64,000 bases of DNA from Spectribacter hydrogenoxidans (GTDB lineage Bacteria > Pseudomonadota > Gammaproteobacteria > Nevskiales > Salinisphaeraceae), in NCBI RefSeq assembly GCF_031846275.1, contig NZ_JAVRIB010000003.1:124001-188000 (forward strand), in the 5' to 3' direction. Below are positions 42,612 to 52,018 of the stretch, piece by piece. The notes below the pieces were generated by a model. It had not been told where the DNA came from and ran no database searches. It worked only from the letters and a program-made list of their open reading frames with translations. How positions within the stretch are numbered: position 1 is the stretch's first letter; the number at the start of each line of letters is the position of its first letter. The position numbers and the translations under genes are program-made.

Positions 42612-43972
42612 TCGCCCTGTTTCTGGCGGTTGCGTCCGCCGCGCCGACGCCGGCCCCCGCGCCGGCCGCGCCCACGGCCGCCGTTCGACGCCTCGCCCTC
42701 GGGCTCGGCGGGCGGCGGTGCCTGATCACTTTCCTGAATATCCGTCCACCACTGCGCCAGTTCCGCGGGCTCCTCGCCCACTTCGGCCCGCAACAGCAGG
42801 AAATCATAGGCCGCCCGGAAACGCGGATGCCCCATCAGGCGAGCCGGCGCCTTGCCCCGGCGGCGCTGGAAGCGCGGCTGCAGGGTCCAGATTTCGCGCA
42901 TGGGCACGGAGAAGCGCTTGGGAATGCTGACGCGCTGGACCTGATCGGCCAGTACCTCCCGCTGAGCCATGGCCATCGCCGGGACCGGCGGCATACCGTC
43001 CGCGGTCAGGCTGTCGGCGCGCCTCTTTACCGCCGGCCACAGGAACGCGGCATACAGGAACGCCGGCGTCACCGGCCGGCCCTCGCGGATTCGCTGGCCG
43101 GTGTTCTCGATCGCCCGGCGGATCAACCGGCTATGTGCCTCGCCATCGGGCCCTTTCAGCGCCTCAGCCGCCTCCGGGAACAGCGGCCCGAACAGATTGT
43201 AGTGCAGCAGCTGGTCGAAACAGACCGCCCCGTCCGGCGTCATCAGCAGCTTGAGTACCTCGTCGAACAGCCGCGCTGCCGGCACGTCGGCCAGCAACCC
43301 GCCCAGTCGGTACAGGGGCGCCTCGGTGGCCGGTTCGATGGTCAAATCCAGTTTCGCCGCGATACGCACCGCCCGCAGCATGCGAACGGGGTCTTCGCGG
43401 TAGCGGGTGTCCGGGTCGCCGATCAGCCGCAGCTGACGATCGGCCACATCCGCCATGCCACCGACATAGTCGTGGATGCCGAAGTCGCTGATGTCGTAAT
43501 ACAGGCCGTTGATGGTGAAATCGCGGCGCCGCGCATCTTCCTCAATACTGCCGAACACGTTGTCGCGCAGGATACGGCCGGCGTCATCGGTCACGTGGTC
43601 ATCCGAGTCGGAATCGGCCTCGGCGCCGGCCACATCGGCACGGAAGGTCGACACCTCGATGATCTCTCGCCCGAAACGGACATGCGCCAGCCGGAAGCGT
43701 CGGCCGATCAACCGCGAATTGCGGAACAGGTCCCGCACCTGATCCGGCGAGGCGTCCGTGGCCACGTCGAAATCCTTGGGCTGGGCACCAAGCAGCAGAT
43801 CGCGGACACCGCCGCCGACGATGCAGGCACGAAAACCCGCATCCTTGAGCCGATAGAGAACCTTTAGCGCGCTGTCCGAGATGTCGGCCCGGGAGATCGG
43901 ATGCTCCGGACGCGGAATGACAACCGGCGAACTAATACGATGCCTCTTTCTGAATCGCTTGAATAGAATCAT
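42608..43972 (-). CDS. pcnB: Poly(A) polymerase I
   Basis: 454 residues. The nucleotidyltransferase head has CIVGGGVRDLLLGAQPKDFDVATDA and RRDFTINGLYYDI (catalytic acidic residues), followed by the RNA-binding domains and a C-terminal RG-rich basic tail (GRGRGRRGGRRRRGG). It adds poly(A) tails that target RNA for decay. Its ATG at 43972 lies at the -35 hexamer of the divergent tRNA-Glu promoter, so the two promoters are back to back. Confidence 0.95.
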   Translation of the reverse strand: MILFKRFRKRHRISSPVVIPRPEHPISRADISDSALKVLYRLKDAGFRACIVGGGVRDLLLGAQPKDFDVATDASPDQVRDLFRNSRLIGRRFRLAHVRFGREIIEVSTFRADVAGAEADSDSDDHVTDDAGRILRDNVFGSIEEDARRRDFTINGLYYDISDFGIHDYVGGMADVADRQLRLIGDPDTRYREDPVRMLRAVRIAAKLDLTIEPATEAPLYRLGGLLADVPAARLFDEVLKLLMTPDGAVCFDQLLHYNLFGPLFPEAAEALKGPDGEAHSRLIRRAIENTGQRIREGRPVTPAFLYAAFLWPAVKRRADSLTADGMPPVPAMAMAQREVLADQVQRVSIPKRFSVPMREIWTLQPRFQRRRGKAPARLMGHPRFRAAYDFLLLRAEVGEEPAELAQWWTDIQESDQAPPPAEPEGEASNGGRGRGRRGGRRRRGGRNRQKQGE

Positions 43973-44000
43973 TGGTGACCAAGTCGGGGGGCTGTATAAT
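43972..44000 (+). promoter_or_regulatory. Sigma70 promoter of tRNA-Glu
   Basis: TTGGTG (43972-43977) and a perfect TATAAT (43995-44000) are separated by 17 bases, 40 bp before the tRNA 5' end. Confidence 0.75.
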
Positions 44001-44039
44001 ACCGATTCGGCGATATCCTCGCTGAAAACCTGCCCCCAC

Positions 44040-44114
44040 GCTCCCTTCGTCTAGCGGTTAGGACGCGGCCCTCTCAAGGCTGAAACACGGGTTCGATTCC
44101 CGTAGGGAGCGCCA
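44040..44114 (+). tRNA. tRNA-Glu (anticodon CUC)
   Basis: A 75-base cloverleaf with encoded CCA. The acceptor stem GCTCCCT pairs with AGGGAGC, the D arm reads GTCTAGCGGTTAGGAC, the anticodon loop CTCTCAA gives CUC, and the T arm is ACGGG TTCGATT CCCGT. The 3' end (from 44098) is the integration site of the island that follows; the tRNA itself is intact. Confidence 0.96.
44098..44114 (+). other. attL (tRNA 3' end)
   Basis: TCCCGTAGGGAGCGCCA, the T-arm to CCA portion of tRNA-Glu. It is identical to the copy at 59595. Confidence 0.92.
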
Positions 44115-44124
44115 GGCAAACCCA

Positions 44125-44150
44125 TTTCAGAACATTTCAGCTCTTTTCAG
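44125..44150 (+). repeat. Three TTTCAG repeats at 10-bp spacing next to attL
   Basis: TTTCAG occurs at 44125, 44135 and 44145, exactly one helical turn apart, eleven bases inside the island. The first two repeats are extended to CATTTCAG. This is the layout of integrase arm or excisionase sites, so it is a candidate recombination-directionality element; binding is inferred. Confidence 0.5.
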
Positions 44151-44321
44151 TTCGCTCCATAATTCCATTTTTAAGAGAAATAACAAGAGCATACAATTTT
44201 CATATCGTTCCGAAGCGTTCTGTTACGTTGCAAAGCGGTAAGATTGAAAACTGAGTAACCATTCAGTACTGTAGGCGCGTGTGAGTAACGACTCGTTTGG
44301 TCATATAGCCAAATCCGCACC

Positions 44322-45593
44322 ATGGCAGTAAAAGTAAATCGCTTGATCGCGACCAATCTACGCGACCTCATAACTACGAAGATCCCGGACAAGCAGTACC
44401 TGATTAACGACGGTGGGGGACTCTGGGGAATCGTAAGCCCAAGAGGCAAGATCTACTGGCGTTTTCGCTACCGGTGGCAAGGCCGGCCCCAAATGATTTC
44501 TCTTGGCATCTACCCTAGCGTCTCCCTGAAGTCGGCGCGAGAGAAACGCGATGAAGCCAGAGAAAACCTCCGGCATGGCCGTCGACCAATCTCTAACTCC
44601 ATACGCCGTGCCGGATTCAGCAGGGATGGTACGTCTTTTAACGAAGTGCTGAAGTTGTGGTCCCAGTCAATGACTAAAACTACATGGGGCCCGCAGACTG
44701 CCAGAGATACTGAGCGGCGCCTTCAAAACCATGCCTACCGCTACTTCGAGGGCGTCATGGCGGACGACGTTGACACCCCTATGCTTGCCCGCGCTATTCA
44801 ATTATCCATGCAACGTCAGCATACGAAGGGCCCTGGCTCCGAAATCGCGCATAAACTGCGGCGCGATTTTAGACGAGCCCTAGAGTTTGCTCATGAGATG
44901 GGCTATCGCAAACCGCAACCACCGATGATGCCGAAGCGAATAATCCCTCCCCGGCGTCACAACCCTCAACCGGCTATCCTCGACCCCACCGAACTCGGCG
45001 CCTTTCTTCGCGCTGTTGACGCGTATCAAGGATCAATCGAAGTTGTAATCGCACTTCAAATATCGCCGCATGTATTTATGCGGCCAGGTGAGATCAGAAA
45101 CGGCTTATGGACGGAGGTGACGCTAGAAGGTGATGATCCTAGATGGGTCGTACCAACCAGCCGAATGAAGCGAAAGAATCGTGCTAATCACATAGTCCCT
45201 TTATCCCCCTACGTAGTAGACAGGCTTCGATTGTTGAGAGACTGCAACCCCGGCAGCCCCCTCATGTTCCCCGGCCGAAACCATTCTGATGGTCGCACCA
45301 TTTCCGAAAATTCACTCCTAGCCGCCATGACCCGCATGGGTTACGAACGAGGCTCCACGGTTACCTCTCACGGCTTTAGACACACGGCGACCACCCTGCT
45401 CAACCAGTTTCGCGATCATCACCCAGGACACGCAGACGCCATTGAGCTCCAGATGGCCCACACGCCCGACAATCTTGTGCGTGCCGTATACCATCACGCG
45501 CAGTACCTGGAAGAACGCCGCGGCATGATGCATTGGTGGTCAGCGTATCTCGAACGTTTAAAAGCAGGGATCCCAGACGCACACTTCAACTGA
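44322..45593 (+). CDS. Tyrosine-type site-specific integrase of the island
   Basis: 423 residues. An N-terminal DUF4102-like domain (LINDGGGLWGIVSPRGKIYWRFRYRWQG) is followed by a core-binding region and the catalytic domain. Visible catalytic residues: Arg in MRPGEIRN, the HGFRH box near residue 350, His in MAHTPDN and the Tyr in QYLEERRGMM. P4-type integrases of this group use tRNA 3' ends. It lies next to attL with a lower GC content than the flanking chromosome and appears intact. Confidence 0.95.
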   Translation: MAVKVNRLIATNLRDLITTKIPDKQYLINDGGGLWGIVSPRGKIYWRFRYRWQGRPQMISLGIYPSVSLKSAREKRDEARENLRHGRRPISNSIRRAGFSRDGTSFNEVLKLWSQSMTKTTWGPQTARDTERRLQNHAYRYFEGVMADDVDTPMLARAIQLSMQRQHTKGPGSEIAHKLRRDFRRALEFAHEMGYRKPQPPMMPKRIIPPRRHNPQPAILDPTELGAFLRAVDAYQGSIEVVIALQISPHVFMRPGEIRNGLWTEVTLEGDDPRWVVPTSRMKRKNRANHIVPLSPYVVDRLRLLRDCNPGSPLMFPGRNHSDGRTISENSLLAAMTRMGYERGSTVTSHGFRHTATTLLNQFRDHHPGHADAIELQMAHTPDNLVRAVYHHAQYLEERRGMMHWWSAYLERLKAGIPDAHFN

Positions 45594-45960
45594 CCTTTCC
45601 CCCGAATCAGGTCCATTGGGTTCTACCGCGTTAATGCGGACACATCCAACAAGGCTCGCCATTGAGCTCCCAAAGGAGTGTCTATGTCGCGACGCAAACG
45701 CTACGGCGCCGCGATCTATGCCGGTCTGAGCGCCTGAGGAGCGACCCACGAGCGCTTCGTTGTGCCCGGCCCGTCCGTCGCCTGCGGATGGAGCCGCTAG
45801 TCGGCCCGGCGACGAATACGACGCTCAGTGCGGTCCGAAGAACACCGGTTATCGGACACCAGAGGCGGCTGCCCACAACGAAGATCATATTCGCTATGCT
45901 GCCAGCGGGGCACAAGAACTGATACCGGTGCGGGGGCGCCACAGTCGTGGCGGCAATTTC
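45594..45960. other. Intergenic region with IS remnant before the TerB-domain gene
   Basis: 367 bp between the integrase stop and the sngA-like start. The first ~110 bp look like the 5' end of an IS3-family element (see 45612-45704). The rest has no recognisable gene. The frame of the TerB gene remains open upstream to 45760, but the first well-supported start is the ATG at 45961, which begins a membrane helix. Confidence 0.55.
45612..45704 (+). mobile_element. IS3-family 5'-end remnant (left of cargo)
   Basis: The stretch from GGGTTCTACCGCGTTA to CAAAGGAGTGTCTATGTC closely matches 56934-56997 at the other side of the cargo, in the same orientation. It ends with ATGTCGCGACGCAAACGC (MSRRKRY), the usual IS3 orfA start, after which similarity stops. 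It is a decayed left end, not a gene. Confidence 0.6.
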
Positions 45961-48276
45961 ATGGAATATTTAATCCTGTTTTCGCTAATTGTCGGGGGCG
46001 TGGTGTGGCTGTCCCGGTTTGCCGGCACATCCGCCAAGCGCGTGCGCAAGTCTTCGCGACGCAAACCGAAGTCTTCGGATTACGATGGCGACATCCGCCT
46101 CAAGGTGACGATTTCGGGCGGCTCGGATTGGGACCGTGAATTCTCACGTGACCTCAGCACGGACTTCGACCGGTACTGGGTGCCCCAAGGGCAATCGGTC
46201 ACCGTGCAGGGCTATTCGATCGACGGCGGTCTCGTCTACGTCGGTAAAGACCTGGCGTCAGCACATGGGTATGCGGTCGAGCCCGCCCTGATCGATCCCG
46301 ACCTCAAGGTGAATCGCGAGCGCCCCGATCATCACGGGGGTGGCATGGGCTACTGGCCCAGCTACGACGATATTCCGCCGCGTTGCCGGGCTGGCTACCT
46401 GGACTGGCTGGCGGACGGACGGCGCCGGCCGGACGCTTACATCGGGTATGTATTCCTGTATCTGTACGGGCTGGAGCGGCGGATTCTGCACGACCATGCG
46501 CACGGCGCTGCGGACCACACCGAGCGCAAGGCGATTTTCGATGAGGTAAAACGGCTGTTAAAGCTGTATGGCGACAACCACTCATTCAGCCGCTACGCGC
46601 AGGACTTTCTCTTTGCGATCTACCTCGGTTCCGGCGAGATTGACCTGACGAGCCGGCCGCCGGTCGTGATGCACAATGCCAACGATCTCCCCGCCCCGCT
46701 CAAGCTGGGTCTGGGCCAGTTCGCCGAGGCCGGACGATCCATTCCGGCGGACTGGGCGCTTGCCTGGGTACTGCAAGACCCGCAGTTTCGACTACGAACC
46801 CCGGCCCGGCGATGCCACGCTGAGTTCAAAACGCTGTTCAAACAGCTCTACGCCGACCGCCACGGCGACGGACTGGTGGTGAAACCGAACAAGACACCGG
46901 TTTCGGTCAGCTACCGGCCAGCCAGCGGCGGCATGCGCGGCAGATGGGACGTCTACAAGGGCCCGCCCGTGGCCGACATCACCATCCTCAAGCGGCCCCA
47001 TACCCAGCTCGCGGCGATCGTGGACGAAGCCACGGACAAGCTGGATGCCTACAGCCGCTTTATTGGCAAGGACGAGGCCGGGCGCGACAGCCTACAAGGC
47101 CTAGCGCTACTGCCGCCGGAACTGGACGGCAAGACCCGAAACCCGGGTCTGGAAGCACTACGCACGGACGTCGAGCAGCACCTGAACGACGGCGACGCCG
47201 CGGTGCTGCCCGCTTCGACCTTGCTGACCCATCTACCCACCGACAAGCCCGATCGCCTGTCTAAAAAGGAGGCCGTGCTACTGGTGCAGTTACTGGAAAA
47301 GCTCGGCCTGGGGCTGGAGCCGGACGTGCGTTTTACCGGCATGAAACCCAAGCCCGCGGATCAGGTCGTTGTATTCAGGCAGGCCGACGATGCCCCATCC
47401 GCACCGACCCAGGCCTATGAGGCGGCCGCCCTGGTGCTGCGGCTCGCGGCCATGGTCTCGGCAGCCGACGGCGAGGTCTCGCCGGAAGAAAAGCAACACC
47501 TGGAACAACACATCGAGACCAGCCTTTCCCTGGAGCCGGCCGAGCGCCGCCGCCTCCGCGCGCACTTGCATTGGCTGTTGCAACAGGAGCAAGGCATGGC
47601 CGGGCTAGCCGCCAAGCTCGGCGAACTGACTTCGGCGCAGAAGGCCACCATGGCCGAACTGCTGATCACGGTTGCGGCGGCGGACGGGCGTATCGACCCC
47701 GACGAAGTCAAGCTGCTGGAGAAGCTTTACAAGCGGCTGGATATAGATGCCGAGCGCGTCGTCACCGATATCCACGCCATGACCGCCGAACCGTCCACCG
47801 GGCCGGTGACCGTCCGCCCCGCTGGCCCAACGGACGAAGGTTATCGCATTCCCGAGCCGGAGCTGGAAGTCTCATCCTCGACATCGAGCACCGGTCGGGC
47901 CGCGCTCGATCCCGGCGCCCTGCAACGCAAGTTGGCCGAGACGGCACAGGTGTCGAACATTCTGGGCGGTATCTTCGCCGAGGATGACGAGGAAGCCGCC
48001 GACCCCGATACCGAAGCTGCACCCGACGCGCCCGAGGAAGCAAGCCTAGCCGGGCTGGATGCCGCCCATAGCCGTTTCCTGCGCCAATTGGCCACGAAGG
48101 ATGACTGGGAGCGCGCGGAGCTAGAGACTCTGGCCGACCGCTATGGCCTTTTACTTAACGGCGCACTGGACACCATCAACGAAGCCGCCTTTGATACCTG
48201 CGACGCGCCGTGCATTGACGAAGAAGACGACGCTCTCACAGTGGATCGAGCGATATACGAGGAGATGACCGCATGA
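45961..48276 (+). CDS. sngA: TerB-domain protein with N-terminal membrane anchor (Shango SngA-like)
   Basis: 771 residues from ATG 45961. A membrane helix (EYLILFSLIVGGVVWLSRFA) comes first, then a TerB-N region (about 60-330; YWVPQGQSVTVQGYSIDGGLVYVG, GYLDWLADGRRRPDAYIGYVFLYLYGLERR), an all-helical TerB domain (about 485-615) with the paired acidic motifs SAADGEVSPEE and AAADGRIDPDEV that bind metal, an acidic linker, and a TerB-C domain at the end. It overlaps the next gene by ATGA. A TerB protein followed by a BrxD-like ATPase and an Lhr-like helicase is the published Shango anti-phage gene order; the assignment uses architecture only. Confidence 0.85.
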   Translation: MEYLILFSLIVGGVVWLSRFAGTSAKRVRKSSRRKPKSSDYDGDIRLKVTISGGSDWDREFSRDLSTDFDRYWVPQGQSVTVQGYSIDGGLVYVGKDLASAHGYAVEPALIDPDLKVNRERPDHHGGGMGYWPSYDDIPPRCRAGYLDWLADGRRRPDAYIGYVFLYLYGLERRILHDHAHGAADHTERKAIFDEVKRLLKLYGDNHSFSRYAQDFLFAIYLGSGEIDLTSRPPVVMHNANDLPAPLKLGLGQFAEAGRSIPADWALAWVLQDPQFRLRTPARRCHAEFKTLFKQLYADRHGDGLVVKPNKTPVSVSYRPASGGMRGRWDVYKGPPVADITILKRPHTQLAAIVDEATDKLDAYSRFIGKDEAGRDSLQGLALLPPELDGKTRNPGLEALRTDVEQHLNDGDAAVLPASTLLTHLPTDKPDRLSKKEAVLLVQLLEKLGLGLEPDVRFTGMKPKPADQVVVFRQADDAPSAPTQAYEAAALVLRLAAMVSAADGEVSPEEKQHLEQHIETSLSLEPAERRRLRAHLHWLLQQEQGMAGLAAKLGELTSAQKATMAELLITVAAADGRIDPDEVKLLEKLYKRLDIDAERVVTDIHAMTAEPSTGPVTVRPAGPTDEGYRIPEPELEVSSSTSSTGRAALDPGALQRKLAETAQVSNILGGIFAEDDEEAADPDTEAAPDAPEEASLAGLDAAHSRFLRQLATKDDWERAELETLADRYGLLLNGALDTINEAAFDTCDAPCIDEEDDALTVDRAIYEEMTA

Positions 48277-49586
48277 GCCGCATCCGCGAAAAAGAACGCC
48301 GCGCGATACTCGATTCCCTGCGAGCCGGCGTGGTTCCCCGCGTGGGTCAGCAGCACATTCAGGTCGGCCGGGCCGCCGAGGTGCAGGCCTTGCTCAAGGA
48401 CATTGACACGATCGCCGACGAGGGCTCGGCGATCCGCTTCATCATAGGCGAGTACGGCTCCGGCAAGACGTTCTTCCTGAACCTAATCCATTCGATCGCA
48501 CTGGAGCGCAAGCTGGTTTCGACCTGCGCCGATCTGACGCCGGACCGCCGCCTGCACGCGACCGGCGGCCAGGCTCGCGCGCTATACGCGGAGCTGATGC
48601 GCAACATCTCCACCCGGGCCAAGCCCGATGGCGGCGCCCTGGCCAGCATCGCCGAGCGCTTCATCTCCCAGAGCCTTCAACAAGCGCGCGAGACCGGTAG
48701 CTCGCCCGGCTCGACCATCCACGAACGTCTAGCCCAACTGACCGAGATGACCGGCGGCTACGATTTCGCCTTGGTTCTGGAGGCCTACTGGCAGGGCCAT
48801 GACAGCGGCAACGAACAACTCAAGGGCGACGCCGTGCGCTGGATGCGCGCGGAGTTCAGCACCAAGACCGATGCCCGCAAGGCCTTGGGCGTGCGCACCA
48901 TCATCGACGACGCCAACTGCTACGACCACCTCAAGCTGATGGCCCGCTTCGTGCGACTGGCCGGCTACAACGGTTTACTGGTCGCCCTGGATGAGCTGGT
49001 CAACCTGTTCAAGTTATCCAGCTCGCAAGCGCGGAAGAGCAACTACGAGCAGATTCTGCGTATCCTCAACGACACCCTCCAGGGTAGTGCCGAGGGGCTG
49101 GGCTTTCTCATGGGCGGGACGCCGGAATTCCTTATGGATCCCCGCCGGGGCCTGTACAGCTACGAAGCCCTGCAAACCCGCCTGGCGGAAAACCGATTTG
49201 CCCGCGACGGGCTGGTGGACTACAGCGGACCCGTGATCCGTCTCGCCAATCTCTCGCAAGAAGACCTCTACATCCTATTGCAGAAGATCCGCCACGTCAT
49301 GGCCGCCGGGGACGCATCCGCCTATCTCGTGCCCGAAGAGGCCTTGACCGCATTCCTGGACCACTGCCACGAACGTATCGGGGCCGCCTACTTCAAGACG
49401 CCGCGTAATTCGATCAAGGAGTTTGTCGCCCTGCTATCCGTACTGGAGCAGAACCCTGGCCAAGACTGGCGTGAGCTTATCGGGCAGGTTGAGGTTGAAT
49501 CAGACGGACCGGAGGAAATCGAGGCGCTAGACGATGAAGCCGGCGACGACAGCGAGCAAGAGCAGTTGCACGGATTTCAGTTGTAG
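48273..49586 (+). CDS. sngB: P-loop ATPase, BrxD-like (DUF2791), Shango SngB-like
   Basis: 437 residues. Start SRIREKERRAILDSLRAGVVPRVGQQHIQVGR, Walker A IIGEYGSGKTFFLN near residue 59, and Walker B LLVALDELVNLFK near residue 239. The pattern matches BREX-type ATP-binding proteins (BrxD, DUF2791). It probably works with the following helicase on DNA. No BREX methylase or phosphatase genes are near, so the whole is not BREX. Translation is coupled to sngA; the helicase follows after 139 bp. Confidence 0.87.
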   Translation: MSRIREKERRAILDSLRAGVVPRVGQQHIQVGRAAEVQALLKDIDTIADEGSAIRFIIGEYGSGKTFFLNLIHSIALERKLVSTCADLTPDRRLHATGGQARALYAELMRNISTRAKPDGGALASIAERFISQSLQQARETGSSPGSTIHERLAQLTEMTGGYDFALVLEAYWQGHDSGNEQLKGDAVRWMRAEFSTKTDARKALGVRTIIDDANCYDHLKLMARFVRLAGYNGLLVALDELVNLFKLSSSQARKSNYEQILRILNDTLQGSAEGLGFLMGGTPEFLMDPRRGLYSYEALQTRLAENRFARDGLVDYSGPVIRLANLSQEDLYILLQKIRHVMAAGDASAYLVPEEALTAFLDHCHERIGAAYFKTPRNSIKEFVALLSVLEQNPGQDWRELIGQVEVESDGPEEIEALDDEAGDDSEQEQLHGFQL

Positions 49587-49725
49587 GCGTTTCGTCGTCA
49601 ATGCAGCCTGTCCCTTGCTATTCGGTGGCGACATTAGGTTGTCGCAGCTCCGGCCAAGCCGCGTTCAGCCCTTCGGTGGCGTGCGTCTGCTTGGAGCGCT
49701 TGCATCCTGGTACTGAATAGCGCCC

Positions 49726-51969
49726 GTGTCCACACCGGAGCCATCCGAAGCGTTCGAATCGCTCCACCCGGCCATGCAGAAATGGGTCTGGCGCCAGGGC
49801 TGGGCCGCGCTGCGCGCCACGCAGGAACAGACCATTCCCGCCGTGCTGGGCGGCGACTGCGATGTGATCGTTGCCGCAGCCACCGCCGGCGGCAAGACCG
49901 AGGCGGCCTTTCTGCCAATCCTATCCCGGCTGCTGGCCGGCGGCGATGACGACGCCGGCATGGGGCTGGCGCTGTATATCTCGCCACTGAAAGCGCTGAT
50001 CAACGATCAATACGGCCGGTTGGATCTGATGACGGACGGCCTGGACCTGCCGGTGGTCCCGTGGCACGGCGACATCCCCCAAAAGCTCAAACACGGGTTC
50101 CTGAAACACCCTCGGGGCATGCTGCTGATCACGCCGGAGTCGCTGGAAGCGATCTGCGTGACCCATGGCCATCGTCTGGCCAGCCTGTTCGAGCGGCTGG
50201 AATACGTGGTGGTGGACGAACTCCACGCCTTCATCGGCGTGGAGCGCGGCATGCAGTTGCAGTCGCTAATGCACCGTCTGGAACTCGTGATCCGCCGACG
50301 GGTACCGCGCGTGGGATTATCGGCCACGCTGGGCGACATGCAGCTCGCCGCCGGATTTTTGCGTCCGGCCGGGGCGCAATCGGTGCGGACCATCGTGTCC
50401 ACCGAAGATGCCGGCGAACTGAAACTGCAAATCCGCGGCTACCGGCAGGTGCCGCCGGCGCTGTCGCCCAGGCAGGCGGAAGCGACGGAGGAAAGCGGTG
50501 CGGAAGTGGCCGTGGAGGACACCATCCAGGGCGATGTTCTAGACATCAGCCAGCATCTGTTCCAGGTGCTGCGGGGCACGAATAACCTCGTATTCGCAAA
50601 CAGCCGCGGGAACGTGGAGACCTACGCCGATCTGCTTCGCCGACAGTGCGAGCAACTGCGCGTGCCGGTGGAGTTCTTCCCCCATCACGGCAGCCTGTCC
50701 AAGGAACTTCGTGAGCATGTGGAGACCGGGCTCAAGGCACAGACGCAGCCGGTAACCGCAGTGTGCACCTCGACGCTGGAAATGGGCATCGACATTGGCT
50801 CAGTCGCGAGCATCGCCCAGATCGGTCCGCCGCATCAGGTGGCGAGCATGCGCCAACGTCTGGGGCGCTCGGGGCGCCGCGGCGAGGCTGCTGTCCTGCG
50901 CATCTACATCCAGGAACGCGAGATCGACCACAAGACGCCAGCACCGGATCGGCTGCGCCCTGCCCTATTCCAGGCTGTTGCCATGACGGAATTACTGCTG
51001 TCGCGTTGGACCGAGCCACCCCTCCATGGGGCTCTGCACTTGTCCACGCTCATCCAGCAGATCCTTTCCGTGATCGCACAGCATGGCGGTACCACCGCGC
51101 AGGGTCTATGGAACGCGCTGTGCGAGAACGCACCGTTCGCCGCCGTGGGCCAAGACAACTTCGTCGCGCTACTACGACGGATGGGCCGGACCGGGCTGCT
51201 GAGCCAGAGTGCGGACGGCACTCTGCTTCACGGCGAAGTCGGTGAGCGGATCGTCAATCACTACAGCTTCTTCGCCGCCTTCACCACGCCCGAAGAATTC
51301 ACTCTCGCCGTCGACGGTAAGGTCATCGGCACGCTGCCCATCGACCGCCCGGTGGCCGAAGGCGATTACCTGATATTCGCTGGCCGCCGCTGGCGCGTTT
51401 TGCGTCTGGACATGACGCACAAGCGCATTGATCTGGCCCGTGCCGGCGGCGGGCGCGCACCGACATTCGGCGGCACCGCCGGCATCGTCCACGACGTGGT
51501 CCGCGCCGAGATGCATGACCTGTATTGCGGCCAAGAAGTGCCCGTGTACCTGGACGCCGGGGCGCAGGAATTGCTGGCAGAAGGGCGCCACCACTTCCAC
51601 GATCTGGGGCTGGACAGGACGGCCTTCCTGGACGCCGGCGAGGACGTGTTCGTGTTCCCCTGGGCCGGCGATATCGCGTTGGATACGCTAGCGGCCATGC
51701 TGACCGAGTCTCGTATTCGAACGCAGCGCGAGGGCGTTTACCTGTGCGCCCGCGACACGACCACGGCGGCAGTCCAAGAAGCGCTGAAACGCATCGCTGC
51801 TCGTGACCAGCCTGCCCCCGTCGAACTGGCCGCGAACGTGGAGAACAAGGCCAGCGAAAAATATGACGAGTTTCTGGACGACGACCTACTCAGTGTGGAC
51901 TGGGCCAGCCGGCGCCTGGATGCAAATGCCGCTCTGCAAATAGTGCAGCGGCTTTGTGCCAGCAATTAG
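49726..51969 (+). CDS. sngC: DEAD/DEAH-family helicase, Lhr-like (Shango SngC-like)
   Basis: 747 residues from GTG 49726. Superfamily 2 motifs are complete: AAATAGGKTEAAF (I), VVVDELHAFIG (II, DELH), GLSATLGD (III), TSTLEMGIDIGS (V) and MRQRLGRSGRRGE (VI). The C-terminal region resembles Lhr-type helicases (BrxHI group). It likely unwinds or translocates on DNA under control of the ATPase. The gene ends 49 bp before the convergent nurA stop; no terminator is visible there. Confidence 0.9.
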   Translation: MSTPEPSEAFESLHPAMQKWVWRQGWAALRATQEQTIPAVLGGDCDVIVAAATAGGKTEAAFLPILSRLLAGGDDDAGMGLALYISPLKALINDQYGRLDLMTDGLDLPVVPWHGDIPQKLKHGFLKHPRGMLLITPESLEAICVTHGHRLASLFERLEYVVVDELHAFIGVERGMQLQSLMHRLELVIRRRVPRVGLSATLGDMQLAAGFLRPAGAQSVRTIVSTEDAGELKLQIRGYRQVPPALSPRQAEATEESGAEVAVEDTIQGDVLDISQHLFQVLRGTNNLVFANSRGNVETYADLLRRQCEQLRVPVEFFPHHGSLSKELREHVETGLKAQTQPVTAVCTSTLEMGIDIGSVASIAQIGPPHQVASMRQRLGRSGRRGEAAVLRIYIQEREIDHKTPAPDRLRPALFQAVAMTELLLSRWTEPPLHGALHLSTLIQQILSVIAQHGGTTAQGLWNALCENAPFAAVGQDNFVALLRRMGRTGLLSQSADGTLLHGEVGERIVNHYSFFAAFTTPEEFTLAVDGKVIGTLPIDRPVAEGDYLIFAGRRWRVLRLDMTHKRIDLARAGGGRAPTFGGTAGIVHDVVRAEMHDLYCGQEVPVYLDAGAQELLAEGRHHFHDLGLDRTAFLDAGEDVFVFPWAGDIALDTLAAMLTESRIRTQREGVYLCARDTTTAAVQEALKRIAARDQPAPVELAANVENKASEKYDEFLDDDLLSVDWASRRLDANAALQIVQRLCASN

Positions 51970-52018
51970 TAACGAGACCGCAGGATGTGTCCAATCCGCA
52001 GGGAACCCTTGCAGACTG

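Noticed and set aside
45684..45737. A short gene starting MSRRKRY before the TerB gene
   Set aside because: It is 17 codons, matches only an IS3 orfA start and ends at once; it is an IS remnant.
48273..51969. Reading the ATPase and helicase as part of a BREX system (BrxD, BrxHI)
   Set aside because: There is no pglX, pglZ, brxC or brxL in the island. The TerB-domain gene in front fits Shango instead.
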